From contig CAZGQY010000031.1 in NCBI GenBank assembly GCA_964528035.1, positions 1-29,673 of the forward strand: 29,673 nt of DNA, written 5' to 3'. The notes under the pieces are model-generated. The model worked only from the letters and a program-made list of their open reading frames with translations. It had not been told where the DNA came from and ran no database searches. The position numbers were made by a program, and so were the translations under genes. Source of the DNA: CAZGQY01 sp964528035 (GTDB lineage Bacteria > Pseudomonadota > Gammaproteobacteria > Methylococcales > UBA1147). Shown here in pieces: positions 23,220 to 29,673 of the stretch (positions within the stretch are counted from its first letter, which is position 1; each line of letters begins with the position of its first letter).

Positions 23220-23798
23220 TCAATGTAATTCCAACAAGTTCTTTTCCAGAGTCATAAAAGCAATTCCCAGTTGAGCAATCGAACGATAAAAATCAGCCGA
23301 TTGCGCATAGGCAATATCGTGAAAGAGTCGGTTTATCCAGGGTTCGATATGATTTTTAAAGAAAGCGATATGAGCCTCGTTGTTGTCCTGGATTAATAAG
23401 GTCATTACTTCAAACAACGCAGCAACGTGATCTTCTGGCTCGTGTGTGTTTTTGCAACGTTTTATCCCCATTATATTCAGATCCCTGCGTATATTAGCCA
23501 ATGGTTTTTCCATCAAAAATCCAGACACGTACCAGGATGCATAAGGGATGATTTCACCTCGTGTAATGCCAATAAACAGAGTTTGATATTCGTCGTGGAT
23601 GGCTTTGCTGGTAGCCGAATGGGCTGATTTTGCTACTGCGATCCAGGCTGCAGATAGAGGTTTGTTTGCCGGGTCGGGACTTTTCCCGCCAATTTGACTA
23701 AGAGTAGATAGAACCTTGTCAGTTGGCGGTGCACTCAATAAGCCTGCCAGTAAATTATAGGTATTGGCGCGCCATTCAATTTCTTCACGAACAAGCAT
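23220..23798 (-). CDS. TorD/DmsD-family chaperone for formate dehydrogenase
   Basis: 192-residue all-helical cytoplasmic chaperone of the TorD family. The family core is visible: HDEYQTLFIGITRGEIIPYA (68-87), SWYVSGFLMEKPLANIRRDL (88-107), MGIKRCKNTHEPEDHVAALF (110-129). EPEDH (120-124) is the characteristic E-P-x-D-H signature. Such chaperones bind the Tat signal of a molybdoenzyme and hold it until the cofactor is inserted; the partner here is most likely the fdhA product. It starts 8 bp after the 4Fe-4S gene. Its 3' end is followed by the tandem repeat and foldback element that now separate it from fdhA. Confidence 0.92.
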   Translation of the reverse strand: MLVREEIEWRANTYNLLAGLLSAPPTDKVLSTLSQIGGKSPDPANKPLSAAWIAVAKSAHSATSKAIHDEYQTLFIGITRGEIIPYASWYVSGFLMEKPLANIRRDLNIMGIKRCKNTHEPEDHVAALFEVMTLLIQDNNEAHIAFFKNHIEPWINRLFHDIAYAQSADFYRSIAQLGIAFMTLEKNLLELH

Positions 23799-23806
23799 TT
23801 GAAAGT

Positions 23807-25471
23807 TTAGCTGTCGGTGGGTGTTGATGTTTTGGTCAATGGATTTTCAAACTGGTTTCGAATTCGGCATTCTTCGCACATCATAATACGGCGTTTGTTA
23901 TCGTTCTGAAACATTGAATGAGATTTCAGTTTTTCAGTAATTGTGTCGATCATTTTTTGAGTGGCGAAGGGTTTATCGCACTCGATGCAATGGAATGCTT
24001 GTTCCTGATGTAATGTTCTGGGTTTTCTGGAATGTGTGGTATCCAGTATATATCTGGGGTTCAGTGTAATGGCATTTTCCGGGCAGGCTTGACTACAGAT
24101 AGTACACTGCACGCAATTTGCTTCAATAAAGCTCAGTCTCGGTTGGTCGTATCCATCGGTCAGCGCGGCTTCCGGACAAACAGACACGCAAGACATACAC
24201 AGCGTGCATCGCTGACTATCCACAATGATCTCACCAAAGGGTGCGCCTGCGGATAACGGGATGGTGTCCGTTAATCTAGCTGCATGCGTGGCGAGGTGCT
24301 TTACAGACAGTCGTAAAATCGTACGTTTGTCATCTATACCGGAAAAAGTAGCCGGTCTGAAGGATGGCTCAACCGCTGTCGGGTGTGCCGATGTGAATAT
24401 ATCATCTTCTCTTCCTCCTTTGCTACGTACTAGCCTGTCATCTGGAAATCCAATACCACTCAAAATTTCATTTGCGAATTGTAGTTGGTGGGTCAATACG
24501 AAATCAGTTTGAGGGTTGAGCGCTCCAGTATCCAGTAAAACAACTCGTGAGGCTCCGAATGCAAACATGGCTAACCACATTTCCAGGCCGACACTGCCGA
24601 GTGTTTCCACTTCAAAGGGGAGGATTTCACTGTCTAATTGAGAACTGTGATTTGCCAGCCACTGACTACCGCTGCCTGAGTCATGGAGCAAAATAGAGGG
24701 TGGTTTTTTATGGGTAGCAATGAAATTCTGAATAATTTTACGAAACTTTTCCAAAGTTTCTTTCGGGGTAGGGTAAGCATATCGAATTGCGCCGGACGGA
24801 CAGGAAGATGCGCAATCTCCACAACCCTGGCACAAGTAAGGGTCAATCTGAATTTTTCCAGCTTGTGACTGAATGGCTTCTGCAGCGCAGGCTGACAGGC
24901 ATTGTTCGCAGCCAATTATCGATGAATTTTGGTGTGCACACAGACCGGCGGTGAAACTGAAAAACCTGGGCTTCTCAAATTCCCCCACCCAATCGGCAAG
25001 TTGCGCAATCACCGATTGACTCTGGGTGTCTTTAACCGAACAATTGAAATAGCCTGGAGGAGGTATTGTTTGTGAAATTGTGGCAGGAAGTGCTAAATCG
25101 AGAATAAGATCGAATTTTGCGGGTGCAGGATTCATCAGGCTGGAGATATTGACAAAATTAGAGTTCTGGAGAATCTCCATATTGAAGTTTCCCAGAAAGC
25201 CTTCAATCCGAAACTCTTTTATGTTGTCAAAGTAGGGAATAACCTGATGAGTCAGTATTTCGGCGAGTGTGATCGGGCAGGGGTCATTGAGTACAACGCA
25301 ATATTCTAGCGATGAAGGCAGCCAATCGATAACCGCGATAAGGTCTGCGGATTTGGAAATAATTAGACAATGGCCTTCTGAGGTGTAGCGGATGCCTGGA
25401 GCCGTATTCTGAAAGCTGATTTCCTGCAGTGTTTTTTGAACCTTGTTGGGTTTAGAGCTCAGATCTTTCAC
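23807..25471 (-). CDS. Multi-cluster 4Fe-4S protein of formate dehydrogenase loci
   Basis: 554-residue cytoplasmic protein from a GTG start. Ferredoxin-type motifs: C188/C191/C195, probably with C178 (GCEQCLSAC), C214/217/220/224 (CQGCGDCASSC), C422/425/428/432 (CTLCMSCVSVC) and C453/456/459/463 (CVQCTICSQAC), i.e. up to four [4Fe-4S] clusters. Between the two pairs is a globular domain (about 235-410) with GSVGLEMWLAMFAFGASRVV, recalling the cysteine-rich-associated domains of HdrA/MvhD-like proteins. The C-terminus adds two CxxC pairs (C495/498 and C532/535), zinc-ribbon-like. Genes of this type accompany periplasmic Fdh operons with DUF3306 and TorD. A role in maturation or in supplying electrons is assumed from context. 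Confidence 0.87.
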   Translation of the reverse strand: MKDLSSKPNKVQKTLQEISFQNTAPGIRYTSEGHCLIISKSADLIAVIDWLPSSLEYCVVLNDPCPITLAEILTHQVIPYFDNIKEFRIEGFLGNFNMEILQNSNFVNISSLMNPAPAKFDLILDLALPATISQTIPPPGYFNCSVKDTQSQSVIAQLADWVGEFEKPRFFSFTAGLCAHQNSSIIGCEQCLSACAAEAIQSQAGKIQIDPYLCQGCGDCASSCPSGAIRYAYPTPKETLEKFRKIIQNFIATHKKPPSILLHDSGSGSQWLANHSSQLDSEILPFEVETLGSVGLEMWLAMFAFGASRVVLLDTGALNPQTDFVLTHQLQFANEILSGIGFPDDRLVRSKGGREDDIFTSAHPTAVEPSFRPATFSGIDDKRTILRLSVKHLATHAARLTDTIPLSAGAPFGEIIVDSQRCTLCMSCVSVCPEAALTDGYDQPRLSFIEANCVQCTICSQACPENAITLNPRYILDTTHSRKPRTLHQEQAFHCIECDKPFATQKMIDTITEKLKSHSMFQNDNKRRIMMCEECRIRNQFENPLTKTSTPTDS

Positions 25472-25498
25472 GACTAGAAAAGACAGGTAAATCCAGGC

Positions 25499-25948
25499 TT
25501 AATCATGATTCGAAGCAATATCAGATTCGAGTTCGATAGCTTGATGGCAAATTTCATTTTCTTTGGAATTTAAGGGTTCCTGGTCAGATTCTTTGTCGTC
25601 GGCCTGGTTGCCTGGATTTGTCGTCGGCTTGGCTGTGTATGCCAGCGCCCGTTTCATTTCGTGTGTGATCAATTTGCCCAAGGGTGAAAAGGAGGTGAAA
25701 TCGTCATCATACTCGTTCAGACCGTCCAGTGAATTGAATCGTTGATTCGAAAATAATTTTTGGAGAACAACCGATTCGATCTTATCCTGAGAAACCAATT
25801 CGGTCGGCCTGTTATTAAGATTCCCTTCGGGGCGGTTGATGTCTGCATTCTGTGGTTGTTTGGTATCCCGATTTGCATTCTGTTGGTTAACCCCAGAATT
25901 AATTTTTCTGGTCGACCAACGTTGCAATAGCGTCTTAATTCTGGACAT
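25499..25948 (-). CDS. DUF3306 domain protein, first gene of the fdh maturation block
   Basis: 149 residues. It opens with a basic RWSTRKINSG and has the DUF3306 core LQKLFSNQRFNSLDGLNEYD and DDDFTSFSPLGKLITHEMKR (about 63-103), flanked by low-complexity polar ends. DUF3306 proteins, often beside DUF3305, mark formate dehydrogenase loci in proteobacteria; their function is unknown. No DUF3305 gene is present here. It lies 27 bp before the 4Fe-4S gene and is probably the first gene of this transcript. Its upstream gap to the DUF1631 gene (25949-26228) is divergent. Confidence 0.8.
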   Translation of the reverse strand: MSRIKTLLQRWSTRKINSGVNQQNANRDTKQPQNADINRPEGNLNNRPTELVSQDKIESVVLQKLFSNQRFNSLDGLNEYDDDFTSFSPLGKLITHEMKRALAYTAKPTTNPGNQADDKESDQEPLNSKENEICHQAIELESDIASNHD

Positions 25949-26122
25949 TTTGGTTTAAACGGGCGTAATCAGGCCGACAGGTAAAATTGAATTCTGTTTG
26001 ATTATGTCGAAAATTTTTAATAATTGCTACGCTCAATGATTAATCCAAGGAGAATACCTGGACTAGTTAGTTGTGGTTTAGTGGGTAGGCTGCTAGGCAA
26101 TTTATTTATTCTTTCGGTGATT

Positions 26123-26151
26123 CTGACGTTTTCACGAATTTCCTATATAAT
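26123..26151 (+). promoter_or_regulatory. Candidate sigma-70 promoter of the DUF1631 gene
   Basis: -35 CTGACG (26123-26128, four of six consensus bases), 17-bp spacer, and a perfect -10 TATAAT (26146-26151), about 70 bp before the start codon at 26229. The downstream leader is AT-rich. Confidence 0.5.
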
Positions 26152-26228
26152 TAATTCTTGTATAAATCAATAATGAGTGCTTTATCAGATAGGGCTCACA
26201 AACATTCCTTATATTCATTGTCAATATT

Positions 26229-28631
26229 ATGGTTTCGGATTCCACTACAAATAAAACTTCACATCGAGGGACTTTGCCACGCTTTCGTGACTTGATGCAC
26301 GGTTGTCGGGATAGAGTTGCAAAAAATATTGCAACTTTATACAAAGAGATGCTCGATCAAACTGACGAAGTTCTAATGAAAATCGCTGACAATGCGGAGA
26401 GCGATGCTTCACGTACCACCGTATTTGAAACTATCCAGGAGATTCAAATTCGTCGATTGACTGTCGAACAGGATTTTTTTCACGCATTGGCGGAAGGGTT
26501 CCAAAAATTTGATCAAGGGCAAATTGAAAATAAAGAAAAAGGGAAATCTGCTCACAAATTAGGCCAGCTTTCCCTGGTTGATAAAGACGATTTTGAAATC
26601 ACTGTTGTTATTACCAATATAGTCACCGGTGCTCAGAATAACTTTTCTGAAGAACTTTATGCCCTTAACCAACGGCTTGCCGTAGTTAATGGTGGCACCA
26701 AACTTGGTGAAAGGAGTGCAGCATTACCGGGAGGCCCTAAGCACATATGCGAAGCATTTCTCATATCGATTGATACACTCGAAGTTTCGGTCGCTGTAAA
26801 AATGGCTTTGTTGAATGCATTTAATCAATATGTAGTGAATAAAATAAAACCAGTCTACGATGACTTTAATTCGAGTCTGGCGCGAGCCGGTGTGCTGACG
26901 AATTTAACATTGGGTATGCCGATGCCGACATCGGCCGCTGGAAAATCGAAAACGAACCCTGCGTCGACACTAAAACCCTCTGCCGCTGTACAGGCGAAAC
27001 ATAGAGTTGCGGCGGGTGAGCAGTCAACAGACGAATCCTATACTGCGGAATTGACCGGATACGATCCGAGCTATGTAAATAATGCGGATGACGAAGCATT
27101 AAAGCAGGCATTGTTTCAGGGGATCAGTGATATTCTTGCCCATAGAAGGCATGATCGACCTGCTGCTTCGTTACCTGTAAGCCCCGGAAATGCTGGGACT
27201 TACGGAAACGCAGGAGTAAACAGCACGAATCTGGCAGAGTTGGTGCTCGAATTGAATAGGTTGCAACAAACCAGCGTTCCTCATGTGGTTGAACCAGATC
27301 AGTCATTAAACAACATCAAAGATGTTTTTACTGAGCAAATTACCCGGTTGAGTGAAATCATGGCCAGTCGGCAAGTCGCGACAGCCGATGCGGATGTAAT
27401 TGATCTGGTCGGTATGTTGTTCGAAGTCATACTGGATGATCAACAGCTTCCTGATGCAGTAAAAGCTTTATTAAGCCATTTGCATACACCGTTTCTAAAA
27501 ATTGCAGTTCTTGATAAAAAGTTTTTTATTCGTGGTCAACATCCCGCGCGACGGTTACTGAATGCATTGAGTCGAGCCGGAAGTCTGTGTAGTGGTGGGG
27601 ACAGCGCGAGTCTGAGTATTATTGCGAAAATGCGCGAAACTGTGAATACCATTTTGAATCAATTTAATGACAACACAGAGATCTTCTCAACACTGCTTGA
27701 TGAATTCACATCGTTCATGTCAGCGCACAATCGGCGGGCGATGATTGCGGAGAAACGGGCTGTTGAAGCGGCTAAAGGCCGCGAAAAATTACAATCTACC
27801 CGTCGCCTGGTGTCGCACGAAATTGTAAACCGTATGGTGAATAATAAAGTCCCTAAATTTGTTGAATCGCTATTAATGGGGCCTTGGGCTAATTTTCTTG
27901 TTATTACTTTACTGCGGGCGGGAGAGAATAGTCAGGAATGGGTCTCCGTTCTTGAAACAACTGACGATTTAATCTGGAGTGTACAAACTAAAGCTAATGA
28001 TGAGGAACGAAATCTTCTGCGATTGAAATTACCCAAAATTGTTGATGCTGTGCGCGCTGGACTTGATTTGTCGGGGGATATCGATGCAGATGGTGGAAAA
28101 TTGCTGGAAAATCTGGAGTCCTGTCATAAGGCGGCATTAGTTGTCCCTAAAAGACCCGGTGGTTCGACGCAGATTTCCGCTTTTGGTGTGACTGAAGATG
28201 AATCAGAAGCTGATGAAGATTCTGCTGAAACCAAGAAGGAGCGGTTTGAAAAATTAAAGCAGATCATTCCGGAAGAATGGCAGCAGGCATTGGATACTGA
28301 GCCTGATGTATCCAGTGTTAGTAGCGATATTCCACCTGAACGTGAAGCTTTGTTATCCTATCTGAAAGAACTTGAATTCGGTACCTGGTTTGAGTTTTTT
28401 GATCAAGATAAGAAAATATATCAACGTGGCAAACTGGCTTGGATAAATACAACCACATCGAATTATATGTTTGTAAATCAAGGAGGGCGTCAAATCGCTG
28501 TCAAGTCGCTACATAATTTGGCCGACGAAATGGATCGAGGCCTGGTTAAAGTCATTGAGGAGGAAAAAACACCCTTTGTCGACAGGGCATTGAATTCGAT
28601 TCAGGAATTACTAAAGCGGGAGTCCGTGTGA
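26229..28631 (+). CDS. DUF1631 family protein
   Basis: 800-residue cytoplasmic protein of the DUF1631 family. The N-terminal block is typical: LPRFRDLMHGCRDRVAKNIA, then EMLDQTDEVLMKIADNAESD and IQEIQIRRLTVEQDF. The middle is helical (LVGMLFEVILDDQQLPDAVK, LLSHLHTPFLKIAVLDKKFF, HPARRLLNALSRAG). An acidic linker (about 655-668) leads to a conserved C-terminal beta-rich part, ELEFGTWFEFFDQDKK and RGKLAWINTTTSNYMFVNQG, whose pattern recalls PilZ-like barrels. No catalytic motif or membrane segment is seen and the biochemical role is unknown. ATG 26229 has little Shine-Dalgarno but the family-conserved region begins soon after. It faces the PilZ gene across 40 bp. Confidence 0.9.
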   Translation: MVSDSTTNKTSHRGTLPRFRDLMHGCRDRVAKNIATLYKEMLDQTDEVLMKIADNAESDASRTTVFETIQEIQIRRLTVEQDFFHALAEGFQKFDQGQIENKEKGKSAHKLGQLSLVDKDDFEITVVITNIVTGAQNNFSEELYALNQRLAVVNGGTKLGERSAALPGGPKHICEAFLISIDTLEVSVAVKMALLNAFNQYVVNKIKPVYDDFNSSLARAGVLTNLTLGMPMPTSAAGKSKTNPASTLKPSAAVQAKHRVAAGEQSTDESYTAELTGYDPSYVNNADDEALKQALFQGISDILAHRRHDRPAASLPVSPGNAGTYGNAGVNSTNLAELVLELNRLQQTSVPHVVEPDQSLNNIKDVFTEQITRLSEIMASRQVATADADVIDLVGMLFEVILDDQQLPDAVKALLSHLHTPFLKIAVLDKKFFIRGQHPARRLLNALSRAGSLCSGGDSASLSIIAKMRETVNTILNQFNDNTEIFSTLLDEFTSFMSAHNRRAMIAEKRAVEAAKGREKLQSTRRLVSHEIVNRMVNNKVPKFVESLLMGPWANFLVITLLRAGENSQEWVSVLETTDDLIWSVQTKANDEERNLLRLKLPKIVDAVRAGLDLSGDIDADGGKLLENLESCHKAALVVPKRPGGSTQISAFGVTEDESEADEDSAETKKERFEKLKQIIPEEWQQALDTEPDVSSVSSDIPPEREALLSYLKELEFGTWFEFFDQDKKIYQRGKLAWINTTTSNYMFVNQGGRQIAVKSLHNLADEMDRGLVKVIEEEKTPFVDRALNSIQELLKRESV

Positions 28632-28671
28632 AGTTTTGAGTCTTCAAGCTGTACTTTCGTGTTTTAATTTC

Positions 28672-29019
28672 CTAGGTCGCGGGTTCGTGTACGTTATCAA
28701 TAAGGTGTTCAAGTTCTTCGCTGGCCGACGTGGAAATATCTATAATTTCCAATCCGAACCAACTTTGCTCGGTGTCACCGCATTTTTCTACCCATAGTAC
28801 TTCTGCCCCAAATTCAATATGGGGGGTTTCGCTGTATCCTTCCGGCAATTTGATTGCCATTTGAAAAACAGAATTGATTTCGATATTTTGTTTGGTGATT
28901 GCCATTATGCCACCACAAGACAGGTCAACAACATTTCCAAATGGCTTTAGGGTGTTGGTGTCGAATAGTTCCAATAATTGATTGGGTTTTATTCTTGGAT
29001 GTTGTCTTCGATCATGCAT
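28672..29019 (-). CDS. PilZ-domain protein, candidate cyclic-di-GMP receptor
   Basis: 115 residues from ATG 29019. It carries both c-di-GMP-binding elements of PilZ: the arginine motif RRQHPR (positions 4-9, R-x3-R) and D-x-S-x2-G (DLSCGG), followed by a beta-barrel (IEFGAEVLWVEKCGDTEQSW and FGLEIID). The longer open frame to 29166 has an unrelated N-terminus and is not preferred, since PilZ proteins normally begin just before the arginine motif. With no other domain it would act by binding a partner. Convergent with the DUF1631 gene. Confidence 0.9.
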   Translation of the reverse strand: MHDRRQHPRIKPNQLLELFDTNTLKPFGNVVDLSCGGIMAITKQNIEINSVFQMAIKLPEGYSETPHIEFGAEVLWVEKCGDTEQSWFGLEIIDISTSASEELEHLIDNVHEPAT

Positions 29020-29219
29020 AGTCTGATTGGTTGGCTGAAAACGGGTGTGTAACGTTGGTGATAGTAAGTATAGTTGACATATTGATGCTTGCATTACTCG
29101 GTCTGTCATTCTGACAATTTTGAGCGTAAAGAAAGATGTGGAATATACGTATGTTTGAAGTGTCACTTTCTGGTAGAGTGTAGCTTCTGTCGATGGCCCT
29201 ACTTAGTGAGGTAATATTA

Positions 29220-29549
29220 ATGAATAAAAAGTTTATAATTTTGGTTTGTATTTTTCTGATTGCCGCTTGTAAGTCACCTTACTCCGATCCCCATTACAAA
29301 CATCAAACGAAAAAATTCAGCACACCCTTCGCGGATACTAAAAAAACACTGGAATTAGCACAGAAAAGCGCAAAAAAAGACCTCAGATCTTTTTCAATAG
29401 AGGAGTGCCGAAGACTGGCTTATGGCTGGTACTTGAAAGAAATAACGGTGCCTGGCGAATTGATATGCGAAGAAACCGATGGTGGGCATCATTGCAGATA
29501 TACAAGTATGGAGTTGAAATGCGAACAGCTTGATGAGAAAACCTATTAG
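29220..29549 (+). CDS. Hypothetical lipoprotein
   Basis: 109 residues from ATG 29220, which has GAGG (29208-29211) 8 nt upstream; an upstream ATG at 29193 in the same frame has none. It has a signal peptide with lipobox, KKFIILVCIFLIAACKSPYS (lipidated Cys at about 17). The mature part is charged, with a Lys-rich first half and a C-terminal half holding four cysteines (EECRRLAYGWYLKE, ELICEETDGGHHCRY, LKCEQ), possibly two disulfides in the periplasm. No family recognised. It is followed by a dispersed foldback repeat. Confidence 0.8.
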   Translation: MNKKFIILVCIFLIAACKSPYSDPHYKHQTKKFSTPFADTKKTLELAQKSAKKDLRSFSIEECRRLAYGWYLKEITVPGELICEETDGGHHCRYTSMELKCEQLDEKTY

Positions 29550-29618
29550 ATTTGTACTCTATTGATGTCTCTTAAAAACTCGATATATTCGCCAAACCGG
29601 ATAGTTTAAAAAAATACG

Positions 29619-29673
29619 TTAGGAGCGAGGTTTTAATAATATGCGAAAGATTGACGCAGGATAATTGTTTGTC
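29619..29673. mobile_element. Second copy of the fdh-locus foldback element, cut by window edge
   Basis: From TTA GGAGCGAGG onward these 55 bp match the reverse complement of the right end of the element at 22904-23069, with only about 3 differences. It runs off the window. It lies about 70 bp after the lipoprotein gene. Confidence 0.85.

Overview
The window is chromosomal DNA of a gammaproteobacterium, with GC content in the mid-40s percent by eye. The evidence is the era-recO-pdxJ block, dusA, greB, a SucA-type 2-oxoglutarate dehydrogenase and a Shewanella/Oceanospirillales-style formate dehydrogenase locus. Several cyclic-di-GMP proteins, intergenic foldback repeats and an integron relic suggest a free-living, probably marine bacterium. 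The genus cannot be fixed from the sequence alone.

Layout. 1-2222 (-): 5' three quarters of sucA, cut by the window edge. 2442-7475 (+): a signalling cluster made of a PAS-PAS-PP2C (SpoIIE/RsbU-type) phosphatase, a complex palindromic intergenic element, then an apparent operon of a single-domain response regulator, a CheC-type phosphatase and a PAS-GGDEF-EAL protein. 7535-7698: a foldback MITE-like element. 7795-12274 (+): era, recO, pdxJ, a two-membrane-segment coiled-coil protein of unknown function, and dusA, whose conserved N-terminus implies a non-AUG start. 12446-14293 (-): cobB (cobyrinate a,c-diamide synthase) and greB.

14460-17661 is the most striking region: the remains of a sedentary chromosomal integron. 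The C-terminal part of an IntI-type tyrosine recombinase (17335-17661, +) lies beside a run of small, mostly minus-strand genes pointing away from it and separated by attC-like sites. These are an unknown ORF, a ParD/ParE-like pair with a damaged toxin end, a PIN toxin with a Phd-type antitoxin, a reversed YefM-YoeB pair with a near-consensus promoter partly inside an attC-like site, and a BrnT/BrnA pair. The integrase lacks its N-terminal half, so the array is probably frozen and may be held in place by its addiction modules.

17683-25948 (-) is a periplasmic formate dehydrogenase locus. In transcription order it holds a DUF3306 protein, a multi-cluster 4Fe-4S protein, a TorD-like chaperone, the small Tat-signal 'formate dehydrogenase region' protein, the Mo/W catalytic subunit (Cys rather than Sec form), the four-cluster subunit, a small lipoprotein and the cytochrome b subunit. 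A second foldback element (22904-23069) and a 32-bp tandem duplication split the maturation genes from the structural genes. A partial copy of the same element ends the window (29619-29673).

26229-29549 holds a DUF1631 protein (+), a PilZ-domain protein (-) and a small lipoprotein (+). With the GGDEF-EAL protein this gives two separate cyclic-di-GMP-linked loci.
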